A stretch of 36,871 nucleotides of DNA from Anabaena sp. FACHB-1237 (GCF_014696225.1 NZ_JACJPV010000038.1:1-36871), one strand, 5' to 3'; positions 1 to 8,478 are shown, numbered from the stretch's first letter. The notes: generated by a model not told the origin, from the sequence alone. Translations and numbers: made by a program.

Positions 1-88
1 CAACTGGTATGAAGTACAGAGGAATCTGTTTACTTTAGTTGTACGTGAGCATATTTTTGCTAATCTTAATAGCGATCGCATGATCTAG
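1..88 (+). CDS. C-terminal end of an unidentified protein (partial at left edge)
   Basis: A reading frame open from the left edge (first full codon at base 2) runs 28 codons and ends at TAG 86-88. It would encode a tail ending in NLNSDRMI. It is convergent with csx19, whose stop lies at 85-87, so the two stops overlap. The piece is too short to assign to a family, and it could be a chance open frame. It contains a HIP1-like GCGATCGC octamer inside the frame. Confidence 0.3.
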   Translation, partial: NWYEVQRNLFTLVVREHIFANLNSDRMI

Positions 89-444
89 AATACATAGATA
101 ATGTTTTTTGTCAATGCGTAAGTCCTATGGTCATCTTGAATTAAACGTGCTTTAAAACCTTCGTCGGTTTTCCAAATTATTACTTCTGAGTTATCCCCAA
201 AAATACGACATTGCTGTAAAGTTTCTTCTCTGAACAATGGAAAATCGCATTCAGGAAATAATTTAATGGGTTCAGTAGTTGTAATCAATTTACCATTACC
301 ATGTTGAAATTTACCCCATATTACACCATCATCAGCATGAGCTAAAAGGTATTTTAATTGATGATCTTCAGCTTGTGTTTCTAGCCATACTTTTAAATCA
401 AAATCATCTGCTATTGTCAAAATTTTGCATTTTGGTTTATTCAT
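85..444 (-). CDS. csx19: Csx19-like type III-D CRISPR-associated protein
   Basis: This is the last gene of the minus-strand CRISPR operon, 119 aa, small and without obvious membrane segments. The central motif LLAHADDGVIWGKF (about residues 33-46) resembles what I recall of the TIGR03984/Csx19 family, a small accessory protein of type III-D complexes. Its start ATG at 444-442 has a near-perfect Shine-Dalgarno AAGGAGG five to six bases upstream. The start overlaps the end of the upstream fused Cas7 gene by 8 bases in the arrangement ATGAATAA, which implies translational coupling. In characterised III-D variants Csx19 is part of the effector complex; its biochemical role is poorly defined. Family assignment rests on motif memory and on context. 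Confidence 0.6.
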   Translation of the reverse strand: MNKPKCKILTIADDFDLKVWLETQAEDHQLKYLLAHADDGVIWGKFQHGNGKLITTTEPIKLFPECDFPLFREETLQQCRIFGDNSEVIIWKTDEGFKARLIQDDHRTYALTKNIIYVF

Positions 445-1975
445 GATTTACCTCCTTATATAATGCAGAAACAAATTCTTCCAAAGAGTCAGCATCATTT
501 ATAACTAAATTTTCTTGTGGTGAAGATTGTACAATAGTAAATGTTGTTTTTTGTCCCTTTCTTTGTAAATTAATAGTTACATTTTTTCCTTGCAATCTCC
601 CTCTACCAATACTGCTTGTACCTCCCACTGATAAATCACCAGTCCATAAATCTTTTAGTAATAACAGCAGTAACCCAACTTCGTAATCTTCTGGATTACG
701 TAATTCAAGATTTAATTTTAACTGTGTATTATCTTGAGGAAATATAGGCTGTTCATTGAATAATGCACCATGCAAAGTACCCCCGCTAAAGCGGTCAATA
801 GCTATACGATTCTGTACTAAATCTGTATAGTTTTCAATGACACTTTCATGAACAGTTAAACGACTAGCTTTTGCCTTTTGGTTATTTTGATCAATATTCT
901 CTATTTCAGATTTATCTTTGTTATCAAGAACAAAACCAAATATTTCGTTGATAATTCGCTTTGTAATCAGGTTTTTTTTGCATTCAGTTAAAGTATTAAT
1001 AATTTTTTCTGCACGATGACGTAAAACTCCAGCTAAAGATGTACCAGATAAAACAGGTTTTAATTCTCCATTACGTCGTGATTTTAAATGTACTACATCA
1101 GGTGCTTTATCACTGGATGCTTGACCAGAACGAATTAATAAAGGACTAGCAAGGGTAAATGTAGCATCAATTTTACAGAACCTACGCTGATCATCTTTTT
1201 CATCCAGAGATACATTTAATGCTTTTGTAATTGATGTATGAGTTGGATAATCAAAAAAGTGCCAATGTTCAAATTTTAACCAATCTAATCTTTGTTGATG
1301 ATCTGTTAAATCAAATTGCCAAACTTGCCACTCTTTGACATGACAGCGACCAAAGCCACGATGTTTTTTGATTCCTAAACTGATTTCACCTTTTTCTAAA
1401 CCTTGGAGGGCGATCGCTAATCCTTTTAGTAAGCTAGGTTCATCAGATTCTTTTTCTATCAATAACTCAAAGGATAAGGGAAATTCTGTACCTGCTTGCA
1501 GGAGTTCTAAGTCATATTTCGCTTTATCTGCTGCTGTACGAGTCACACTATTAATTTTTACACCATCTCTTAGTTCAGCTTGAATAGGAGAAGTGCTAAT
1601 AGAATCATCTATGATTAAAGAACTTTGGTTTCCATCGTCAAAACCTATGGTGTTTTGCTGATTATCCTTGTCAGTCCATATCACACCAAATAAATTAGTA
1701 GCAAGGTCATCAAATTTTTCATTAACTAAATAACCATGTTGAGATTCTCGTAAATATTTCCGTATAGCACCAGCAATAGAAGCACCTGTTAAAAGAGCAT
1801 GGTTACTAACACTATCTCTCAATAATGATAAGTCAGTTGGACTTTCAGAATCTCCGCTTCCTAAACAAGTTGGTGTATCTAAGATTAAATTACCTCGTAT
1901 AATAATACGTTTCATAATATGACGCTGGTTACGCTGAAATTTAGTTTCTTGGTGAGATAACTGTGTCTTTGTCAT
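437..1975 (-). CDS. cas7: Fused double Cas7 (Csm3-like RAMP-RAMP) type III-D backbone subunit
   Basis: The 512 aa contain two RAMP domains in tandem. The first spans about 22-220, with the Gly-rich loop GIKKHRGFGR at 201-210. The second spans about 265-480, ending near a GGTSSIGRGR loop. Each domain has the Csm3-type N-terminal block in which an Asp precedes a P/G-S-L-x-G helix: D48 before TGASIAG and D293 before SGTSLAG. These align with Csm3 D33, the target-RNA-cleaving residue. The fusion resembles Cas7-2x of III-D variants. The start at 1975 has AGGAG at good spacing and overlaps the csx10 stop (TAATG). An in-frame ATG at 1915 (M21) begins closer to the RAMP fold but has no Shine-Dalgarno, so a 20-residue charged extension is probably translated. 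Confidence 0.8.
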   Translation of the reverse strand: MTKTQLSHQETKFQRNQRHIMKRIIIRGNLILDTPTCLGSGDSESPTDLSLLRDSVSNHALLTGASIAGAIRKYLRESQHGYLVNEKFDDLATNLFGVIWTDKDNQQNTIGFDDGNQSSLIIDDSISTSPIQAELRDGVKINSVTRTAADKAKYDLELLQAGTEFPLSFELLIEKESDEPSLLKGLAIALQGLEKGEISLGIKKHRGFGRCHVKEWQVWQFDLTDHQQRLDWLKFEHWHFFDYPTHTSITKALNVSLDEKDDQRRFCKIDATFTLASPLLIRSGQASSDKAPDVVHLKSRRNGELKPVLSGTSLAGVLRHRAEKIINTLTECKKNLITKRIINEIFGFVLDNKDKSEIENIDQNNQKAKASRLTVHESVIENYTDLVQNRIAIDRFSGGTLHGALFNEQPIFPQDNTQLKLNLELRNPEDYEVGLLLLLLKDLWTGDLSVGGTSSIGRGRLQGKNVTINLQRKGQKTTFTIVQSSPQENLVINDADSLEEFVSALYKEVNHE

Positions 1976-3642
1976 TAATTATTCTCCTTTTTAGCTTTTT
2001 TTGCAACTGCCATAATAAAACGCAGAGTATATTCTCTTGCTAAATCAGAATTAGGTTGAATTTCTCGGATTACTCCAGCAACATTTACTGTTAGCTCTTG
2101 GGGATTTGGTAACCATGATTTAGAATCACCTATAGGTTTTTCAAGCCAAATTTTAATTTTCTCTTCTAGGCAGAATTGAGTTCCCGATATTTTAGTATTT
2201 CTATATTGCTCACGAGCTTTTGAAGTTAAGTTATTTAACAAATCGCAAATTGGTAAGTAAGGACAAGATTGTACATCATGAAGTGTATTCAATCCTTCTC
2301 TAGCAGCTATTTCTAGTCTAGATAATTGAGTATTGGTAATATTTCCTGTCAACTTAATATTGCTCACTTGTTTTACAAGACATTGCTCTAATCTTTCTCT
2401 TAAAATATTTTCTGCTATTTGTGCTGCTACATCATAGTATTCTTCTTCGAGGTTAATATCTAAATAAGAATCTATCTCTTTAATATTAAGATTTTCATAA
2501 TTTCCTAACCAATTAATGGCAATTCTACCAAACCCATCTATACAACGTTCGCCAATTCCTTCATTTTCTAATGTTTTAATTTGTTCTTCCGTAAGTTGTG
2601 TATCAAATACAAAAACACTACCTGCACTTAAAGCAGTCATTTGAGGTAAAGGTAAACCCCATTTTCTATTAAATCCACCTACAACATTACTACTAATAAA
2701 AATATCTGTTGGTTGAGGCAACTGTATTTTTATTTTTAATTTATGTTCTAATTTGTCTTCAATTGCCTGTTTAACTGATAATGAATCAGCTGAGATTTGC
2801 CCACAGTCATTTCTAACAATAGCATCACTCAACAGAGTAACTCTTAGCTTTTGACGGTTGATTCTGTTTTTAACTTCAATTCCTATTTCAGACCATTCTT
2901 TATTTTTACCATTATCAACCTTATAAGAATCAATTTTAATTATTTTTGTGTGTCCATAACCTGCACTTTGAGAACCACCCAACCATATATCTTCTGGTTG
3001 CAATAATTTTTCAATAGTATCTGCATCATTATCTTCACATAAAATAATGCCTTGGAAAATTTGTCCAATATCTAAAGATTCATAAGTAAAAATAGCACCT
3101 TCTCCTTTTTGAATTTCTTTATTATTATCTGAATTACGTTTTATTGGTGATGAACGTCCTTTAGTGCGATCACGTAAATTATGAATATTAATTCGTCGTT
3201 TATCTTGATAAAAAATAACTTCAGAGTTATTAACTATGCAAAATTTTTTATTAATTCTTTTTAAAGATGATGTTTCTGGGATATTTTGGCTTAAATCAAG
3301 AATCTCTGTTGAAAATAGCTCTTCATCCTTATTTTGATACCAAGCAAGAGGTACAGGTAAAGTACGTTTTTCTTGTTCCTCACAAAATAGATAGGCGTTT
3401 AAATAACGGTTACTACTATTAAAAAATAATCGCTTAATTTCTTGATTAGATTCCTTGTTAATTTCCTCTGATAAAAAATCATTTGGTAATTCTGGATGAC
3501 GTTTAATGTAACGACTAATTAACGCACCACGAATCATACTACCAGGAATATAAGGATAAGATACATCACTGTTAGGATCACCTTGAAATGAAGTAGCTAA
3601 AATTGGTTGTTTTGCTTCTAATAGAAAAGTAAATACTTTCAT
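1975..3642 (-). CDS. csx10: Csx10-like (Cas5-type) RAMP protein of type III-D
   Basis: This 555-aa RAMP protein starts MKVFTFLLEAKQPI and is followed by SYPYIPGSMIRGAL (about 28-41), the Csx10 signature block. A second RAMP-like section from about 265 ends in a Gly-rich loop, IGERCIDGFGRI. The last 150 residues look mostly helical. In type III-D complexes Csx10 takes the Cas5 position and caps the crRNA 5' handle. The ATG at 3642-3640 follows directly on the TAA of the small Cas7 gene, with no spacer, and CAGGTGA lies about nine bases upstream. Low GC and many AAA/AAT codons match the other operon genes. The family call is good; the helical tail could take over a missing Cas11 role, but that is inference. 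Confidence 0.75.
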   Translation of the reverse strand: MKVFTFLLEAKQPILATSFQGDPNSDVSYPYIPGSMIRGALISRYIKRHPELPNDFLSEEINKESNQEIKRLFFNSSNRYLNAYLFCEEQEKRTLPVPLAWYQNKDEELFSTEILDLSQNIPETSSLKRINKKFCIVNNSEVIFYQDKRRINIHNLRDRTKGRSSPIKRNSDNNKEIQKGEGAIFTYESLDIGQIFQGIILCEDNDADTIEKLLQPEDIWLGGSQSAGYGHTKIIKIDSYKVDNGKNKEWSEIGIEVKNRINRQKLRVTLLSDAIVRNDCGQISADSLSVKQAIEDKLEHKLKIKIQLPQPTDIFISSNVVGGFNRKWGLPLPQMTALSAGSVFVFDTQLTEEQIKTLENEGIGERCIDGFGRIAINWLGNYENLNIKEIDSYLDINLEEEYYDVAAQIAENILRERLEQCLVKQVSNIKLTGNITNTQLSRLEIAAREGLNTLHDVQSCPYLPICDLLNNLTSKAREQYRNTKISGTQFCLEEKIKIWLEKPIGDSKSWLPNPQELTVNVAGVIREIQPNSDLAREYTLRFIMAVAKKAKKENN

Positions 3643-4347
3643 TTATTTATCACCTGTAATTGTTCCAAAATGATTTAATAAATCTGTATCTTGAGTCAGA
3701 TTATTTTTTTGAGCATCATATAAACTACATTGAACATGACCACGGCCTCGATTACGTCCACTACCAAGATGTCGTAGTGCTAAAACTCCCACTACCAAAA
3801 GTGATTTCATATCTTTTGTTAGTTCTTGATCAAAAAACAAATTAGCAGTAAAACGAGCTTGAGTATTAGGGCGATCGCGTATCAAAACACGAGCAGAACG
3901 TAAACTTCCTTTATCAGATGAACCACTCTCAGGATTAATTGCTGTTTGACGACGAATGGTTGTTAGTGAATTTAGTATATCCGTTGGTGTTAACTTATTT
4001 TGTTGGTCTTTCTCCTTCTGCATTTTAATAGAAACAACTTGTGTTAATTTATGTGGTAGACAAGCATCACCAACGTGCATAATTGACATTGTTTCTAATA
4101 CACTACCAGGAACACCAAATAGTTTATTTCTAACATCTAACCAATGTTTTTGGATATCATCTTTTAACAAGACAATTAGGTTATCACACTCTTCACTTAA
4201 TAAGCCTTTTAGTGTACGTCCTCTTAAATAAGGAAAACCACAATCATCATGTTCAACCTCTTGATCAATTAAACCAGCAACACCGTCACCTCGACCAAAA
4301 GTTGTATCACTCAATAGTTTAATTTTTAGTTTTAATTCATCACTCAT
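3643..4347 (-). CDS. cas7: Single-domain Cas7 (Csm3-like RAMP) type III-D backbone subunit
   Basis: This 234-aa protein has one RAMP fold. The N-terminal block GRGDGVAGLIDQEV, then GFPYLRGRTLKGLL (about 37-50), matches the Csm3 pattern, with D28 at the place of the RNA-cleaving Asp of Csm3 (D33). Near the C-terminus a Gly-rich loop, HLGSGRNRGRGHVQ, is the usual RAMP RNA-contact loop. It would bind the crRNA spacer and cut target RNA inside the effector complex. The ATG overlaps the cas10 stop by 8 bases (ATGAGTGA), so the two are translationally coupled. AAAAGG upstream is a modest Shine-Dalgarno. This is the only unfused Cas7 in the operon. Confidence 0.8.
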   Translation of the reverse strand: MSDELKLKIKLLSDTTFGRGDGVAGLIDQEVEHDDCGFPYLRGRTLKGLLSEECDNLIVLLKDDIQKHWLDVRNKLFGVPGSVLETMSIMHVGDACLPHKLTQVVSIKMQKEKDQQNKLTPTDILNSLTTIRRQTAINPESGSSDKGSLRSARVLIRDRPNTQARFTANLFFDQELTKDMKSLLVVGVLALRHLGSGRNRGRGHVQCSLYDAQKNNLTQDTDLLNHFGTITGDK

Positions 4348-6031
4348 TTTTATTACCTTTTAAACCAATATAGAAATCAAGTGCTTCAATAGCATCAAAA
4401 TAAACACAACGATTGTCAAACCAGCCTGAATTTTCTAAATTATCCAATTGTGATAGAGGTGGTAAAGTTTTGATTCCATAAGTGCTTGTAAACTGTTTAG
4501 TTCGATTAGAACCTTCACGAATAACTTCTCGTAAAGCAATTACTTTATTACGACGCTCTTTCCATTGTTCATTACCTTCTACATCGTCAAATTGACCATT
4601 AAAATGTTCAACTACATTAATAAAATTAGACCAATTACGCCACTGCTCATCATCTGTATCATGGTCTTTTAGACGTATTGGACGCATAATCAAATTACCT
4701 GGTGCAACTTGATATTCTCGTTGACGAATCTCTCCAAGTGAACCAATTAAACCACTAGCGGCAAAATGCCAATCAAGAGTAGAACAATAGTATTTTTGAG
4801 GTTCTTCTAATGTTTCTTTTAATCTCTCTCTTTCTTCACGAATAAAGTTTTTAGCTTCTTTATATAAATCCTCAACAATCTGGTAAGCTCTAGCAAAAGG
4901 ATAATGAGTTTTGACAATACACACTCCAGCACGAGCAGTCAATTTTTCATGATCAGAAACTTTTTGATTTTCAAATTCTCTTAAATAAATTGCTGCTAAC
5001 TCTAATCCTAATCTGCCATCACATACAAAAATAACATCATCACCACCAAATACCAACGGACGAAAAGGAAAGTAAAATTTACCATTTTTAGATTTTTTTA
5101 AAGAAAATTTAGCAATAGTGCCTATAACTTCTCCATTTTCTATAGAATTAGAAACTATTTCTACAACTTTCCTGAGTGCTGATATTCCGGCTTTTTCAAC
5201 ATCAGCAGATAGTTGACGCATATCAATAATTGCTTCTTCATCTGATTTATCTTTGCCACAATTTTGAAAACGATTTCCCATTCCGTTACCATCTGCATAA
5301 ACAATAGCTACATAACTAGAATCACCTTCAGAACGACCTAAATAGTCTGTTCTATAAGGAAAATCATAAATTTCTTCATTAAAAACTTCTCCAAATTCTT
5401 TGATTAATCTTTCATTTGCATGAGAAACAACTTTTAATTTAGCTTTAGTTTCTCTAGAGATTAAATAGGTATCCTCCTCATCTCTCCTTGAATATCCCTC
5501 GCTAGTATCAACTGCTGGTAGTTGATTTGACTGACAAGTAGCTGTAACTCCTAAACCCAATAAAGGTACAGAAGCGATTCTTTCTCGTTTCTTTTTAGCT
5601 AATTCTTTTTCTAAAATATAATTGAGTTTTTCTTTGAAATTTCCTTGTCCAAATTCAAAATCTTGATAGTGAGCAACCACAATATTTAAGCCAGGTGCAT
5701 CTTGTAAAACCTGCTTACTGAGAATTTCAGTGAAGCGTTTAGCGCATTGAAAATTAGCAAAAATTAAGACTGCGTTACCACCTCCTGTATAAATTATTTC
5801 TGCCGTTACATCATCATTACAAATATGAACTTCATGTAATGATTGACAGGTTGGAATATGAATTTTCTGATTGGGTTCTTTTCCTAAATCTTTCAAAGCC
5901 TTTTTAACCCATTCGTTAGTAGCTTGAGATACTAAATATGATGCACCGATATTTTCACTCAAGCGGTTACTACTAAAAACATAGTCCTGAATACCTGTAG
6001 TATCTACAACTGTAATAGTAAATTTATTCAT
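4340..6031 (-). CDS. cas10: Cas10-like large subunit, HD-less, with intact GGDD cyclase motif
   Basis: From the preferred start at 6031 the protein has 563 aa; an in-frame ATG at 6064 would add 11 residues. The 6031 start has AAGGGA upstream and begins MNKFTITVVDTTGIQDYVF, the normal beginning of a palm domain. It overlaps the CARF gene stop by 8 bases (ATGAATAA). The first palm shows a degenerate YTGGGNA (about 81-87). The second has YADGNGMG (about 245-252) and FGGDDVIF (GGDD at 329-332), the metal-binding site for cyclic oligoadenylate synthesis. There is no N-terminal HD nuclease domain, and I see no CxxC zinc pair. The protein should therefore signal but not cut DNA. Length and domain set fit short Cas10 variants. 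Confidence 0.85.
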   Translation of the reverse strand: MNKFTITVVDTTGIQDYVFSSNRLSENIGASYLVSQATNEWVKKALKDLGKEPNQKIHIPTCQSLHEVHICNDDVTAEIIYTGGGNAVLIFANFQCAKRFTEILSKQVLQDAPGLNIVVAHYQDFEFGQGNFKEKLNYILEKELAKKKRERIASVPLLGLGVTATCQSNQLPAVDTSEGYSRRDEEDTYLISRETKAKLKVVSHANERLIKEFGEVFNEEIYDFPYRTDYLGRSEGDSSYVAIVYADGNGMGNRFQNCGKDKSDEEAIIDMRQLSADVEKAGISALRKVVEIVSNSIENGEVIGTIAKFSLKKSKNGKFYFPFRPLVFGGDDVIFVCDGRLGLELAAIYLREFENQKVSDHEKLTARAGVCIVKTHYPFARAYQIVEDLYKEAKNFIREERERLKETLEEPQKYYCSTLDWHFAASGLIGSLGEIRQREYQVAPGNLIMRPIRLKDHDTDDEQWRNWSNFINVVEHFNGQFDDVEGNEQWKERRNKVIALREVIREGSNRTKQFTSTYGIKTLPPLSQLDNLENSGWFDNRCVYFDAIEALDFYIGLKGNKNE

Positions 6032-7322
6032 TGTTTCCCTTATTTTTGATAATCCAATCAGCAATTTTAATTTTTATATTAGGTAAATCTTCACGGATGA
6101 ATACAGCTATTTTAGGATTAGTTACAGCACCTTCCAATTGACTCTTTAGATATCTATCTATTCGTTGTCTTTTAGTTGTATCATCATCACAACAGCAAAC
6201 TAGAGCCACTCTAGCTTCATCGCCACCTAATTGCTTTGCTCTAATATATGCTTCAAATAGTTTTAATTTGCACTCTTTTGGGTCTTTGCTTGTTGTGCAG
6301 GAAATAGCAAATAACTGATAATTTCGCATGAAAGCAACATCAAACTCAAATACTCCTCCTTCTGAAGTTTGACTTTTTTTCATAATGAATGACATCTGAC
6401 TTTCACCAATTTGTAATTTCTTGTATTTCTCCTCTTGTGCTTTAGCTATATCTTGAATTTGACTTAATACATAATGTTCTAACCAACAGCCACTTAACCA
6501 AGCGTAAATTTGACTGAGATTATCTATCGTTTTTGATTTTTTTAATTTTACTTGATTACCATTGATGTTAAAGCAATGGTTATACTTTGGAGTATGTAAA
6601 ATTTTTATTATTTCTTCATTAACTCCTACTAAACTTAGGGTTAATTCTTCATTTATCCACCATCCTTCTGAATTTTTAGCCTTTGTTAATTCTTTCTTAC
6701 AAAAATTTCTCCAACTGCTTGCAATTTTATCTTCATGTTGGTAAAGTCTGACAAATTCTACTGCTAAGTCTGGAAAAATAGGTTCAGAAAGAGGAGAGAA
6801 TTTGAATTCATACTTATGAAGGTTAAACAAATCTTTGAGAGAAACTTCAAGTTGAACACCTCTATGAAAAGGTTCTGGTTCTGAAGTATCTATAAATATC
6901 TCTAAAGTGCTTGCGTCAAGATAGCTAAAAACAGTATTATTTCTTTTTGAATTTAGTTCAGATATTACTCGATGAGCGTGAACTGCCATCGTATTTGTGC
7001 CGCCTGTATAATTGAGTCCAAGACTTGCATACAGTGGTATTTTTTCTGCATATAATTTAACTGTTTCATAAATTTTATAAGCATTAGATTTATTATTTTC
7101 TGTATCATCCTTATCTAAAGCTACTGGTTTAATCTTAAATCCTTTATTTTTTAACGCTTGTGTTAATCTATCTTTTTGAGATTTTGTTTGATTAGTATGA
7201 ACAAGATATGCTGTACCTCCCTTATTTAGTAGCTTCATAGCAGCCACATAATTAGGTAAAGGATTTTCACCTATCAGCAAAAATAGATGGTCAACTTTGT
7301 AAGGTAGTTCATATGTACCCAT
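6024..7322 (-). CDS. CARF-domain protein with Card1/DUF1887-like nuclease fold, ExK residues replaced
   Basis: This 432-aa protein is first in the CRISPR operon. Residues about 10-150 form a CARF-type Rossmann domain with the ligand loop LNYTGGTN (103-110), which in this family binds cyclic oligoadenylate. A middle region of about 160-260 may carry a winged-helix linker. The C-terminal part (about 270-390) follows the Card1/Can2 restriction-nuclease pattern: GCWLEHYV with E282, then FEFDVAF with D328, then FAISCTTS at 338-345. In active relatives the last block reads as I-E-C-K-T; here the E and K positions are S341 and T343. The fold seems kept but the metal site is incomplete. It probably reads the Cas10 signal as a sensor, scaffold or sink; a relocated active site cannot be excluded. 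Confidence 0.75.
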   Translation of the reverse strand: MGTYELPYKVDHLFLLIGENPLPNYVAAMKLLNKGGTAYLVHTNQTKSQKDRLTQALKNKGFKIKPVALDKDDTENNKSNAYKIYETVKLYAEKIPLYASLGLNYTGGTNTMAVHAHRVISELNSKRNNTVFSYLDASTLEIFIDTSEPEPFHRGVQLEVSLKDLFNLHKYEFKFSPLSEPIFPDLAVEFVRLYQHEDKIASSWRNFCKKELTKAKNSEGWWINEELTLSLVGVNEEIIKILHTPKYNHCFNINGNQVKLKKSKTIDNLSQIYAWLSGCWLEHYVLSQIQDIAKAQEEKYKKLQIGESQMSFIMKKSQTSEGGVFEFDVAFMRNYQLFAISCTTSKDPKECKLKLFEAYIRAKQLGGDEARVALVCCCDDDTTKRQRIDRYLKSQLEGAVTNPKIAVFIREDLPNIKIKIADWIIKNKGNNE

Positions 7323-7773
7323 GTCAGATGTATCCTCTTAGTAAAATTCATATAGTCATTATACATGGTATTGGAAGTCCCCCTTTCCAATATCTCTTAC
7401 ATTAGTAAGAGAGCTTGTGAATGCTCAGTTTATCATGAATATACTTTCATATACTACCCCATCTCCCAATATTTTACAGCAATTAGCTAATGTATCTCTT
7501 GATCAAGGTCACAACCTGACTTGTGCTATTAGGCTGTAGCTATTGTTGCATCGGTTATACAATGATCAAGGAATAGCTTAATACTATTTAATTTCATCCT
7601 CGTTTAGTTGATGATGGTAAAATTATTATTGAGGAGGATAATTTTGAAGAATGTTTAACTTATTCTTCGATTAACGCTGGTATTCAAGGAGAAGATATTA
7701 TAATTATTTGTCAAATTGAGCAATACTTTGGTAAAGTTGTGATACTTGGATTCAGAATAGTTCGAGGGAAAAA
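7323..7773. other. Upstream region of the CRISPR operon and a gene remnant
   Basis: This interval between the CARF gene and the DUF2281 antitoxin should hold the promoter for the whole minus-strand operon. AGAGGA lies about 11 bases before the CARF start. No CRISPR repeats or tRNA-like structures are seen. A start-less open stretch lies at its right side and is described separately. Confidence 0.5.
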
Positions 7774-7777
7774 ATGA
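7592..7777 (+). pseudogene. Open frame without start codon, overlapping the DUF2281 gene (probable remnant)
   Basis: After a TAA at 7589-7591 the frame stays open for 61 codons to TGA 7775-7777. The peptide includes LVDDGKIIIEEDNFEEC and GIQGEDIIIIC and has coding-like composition. There is no ATG and no convincing alternative start with a ribosome-binding site. Its stop overlaps the antitoxin ATG as ATGA, an arrangement typical of translated operon neighbours. It therefore looks like the 3' end of a gene that once preceded the toxin-antitoxin pair. I do not recognise the family. Confidence 0.35.
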
Positions 7778-8001
7778 TTCAACCAATTATTTTAGAAAAA
7801 TTAGGCCAATTACCTGAGTCTCTCCAGACAGAGGTACTTAATTATATTGAGTTTTTGCTAGAGAAAAAAGTTAAAATTTCTCCTCAAGAAGAACCCCCTA
7901 AAAAACATCGTGTAGCAGGAACAATGAAAGGAATGTTTGTCTTACCATTACCTGATGATTTTGATCAACCTCTCGAAGATTTTAAGGAATATATGGAATA
8001 A
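7774..8001 (+). CDS. DUF2281-type antitoxin (VapB-like partner of a PIN toxin)
   Basis: This 75-aa protein has an N-terminal segment LEKLGQLPESLQTEVLNYI, typical of DUF2281 proteins, and a C-terminal acidic tail rich in D, E and P (PDDFDQPLEDFKEYME). In such pairs the tail usually wraps the PIN toxin. It ends one base before the vapC start, so the two genes form one transcription unit. The ATG overlaps the TGA of a remnant frame upstream. The antitoxin role is inferred from family and position. Confidence 0.75.
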   Translation: MIQPIILEKLGQLPESLQTEVLNYIEFLLEKKVKISPQEEPPKKHRVAGTMKGMFVLPLPDDFDQPLEDFKEYME

Positions 8002-8002
8002 C

Positions 8003-8386
8003 ATGAATAGATTATTATTAGATACTCATACCTTTATTTGGTTCGTTTCCAATGATGCAAATTTACCTCCATCTATTATAGATCAGATTGAATTTACAGA
8101 AGATGTTTTCTTAAGTATTGCTAGTATTTGGGAGATAGGGATTAAAGTTAATATTGGTAAGCTAACTTTACAGGGTACTTTTGAAGATATTGAATCCCAA
8201 TTGATTTATAATAATATTAAGATTCTACCTTTGACGTTTTCTGATACTGTTCAATTACGTTATTTACCTTTGTATCATCGAGATCCTTTTGATCGGATTT
8301 TGATAGCACAAGCAATAAATAATTCTCTGATTTTGATTAGTCGTGATTCTGCTTTTGATGCTTATTCTATTCAGCGTTTGTGGTGA
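8003..8386 (+). CDS. vapC: PIN-domain toxin, VapC family
   Basis: The ATG at 8003 gives a 127-aa protein beginning MNRLLLDTHTFIW. This start is preferred over an upstream in-frame ATG at 7937 because that would overlap the antitoxin by 65 bases and the PIN fold begins exactly here. The acidic PIN residues are visible: D7 in LLDTHTFIW, E44 in ASIWEI, D94 and D97 in HRDPFDR, and a late D in LISRDSAFDAY. PIN toxins are metal-dependent ribonucleases, commonly cutting tRNA or rRNA. It is translated just after its DUF2281 antitoxin and should be neutralised and autoregulated by it. Confidence 0.85.
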   Translation: MNRLLLDTHTFIWFVSNDANLPPSIIDQIEFTEDVFLSIASIWEIGIKVNIGKLTLQGTFEDIESQLIYNNIKILPLTFSDTVQLRYLPLYHRDPFDRILIAQAINNSLILISRDSAFDAYSIQRLW

Positions 8387-8478
8387 TCAAGATTAACAAA
8401 AAAATAACAAAAAATTAACAAAACAATTTAAAAAAAATTAAACAAAATTATATTCAATAAGTGAAACTGAACCTTGAT

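Noticed and set aside
1368..1583. Plus-strand 71-codon frame inside the fused Cas7 gene
   Set aside because: It is a shadow of the well-supported minus-strand RAMP gene, with no ribosome-binding site or family resemblance. The same applies to the plus-strand frames at 3660-4231 and 6562-6744.
7323..7773. Possible CRISPR array upstream of the effector operon
   Set aside because: I looked for regularly spaced 30-40-base repeats here and across the window and saw none. The repeats that exist are short palindromes or tandem units without unique spacers.
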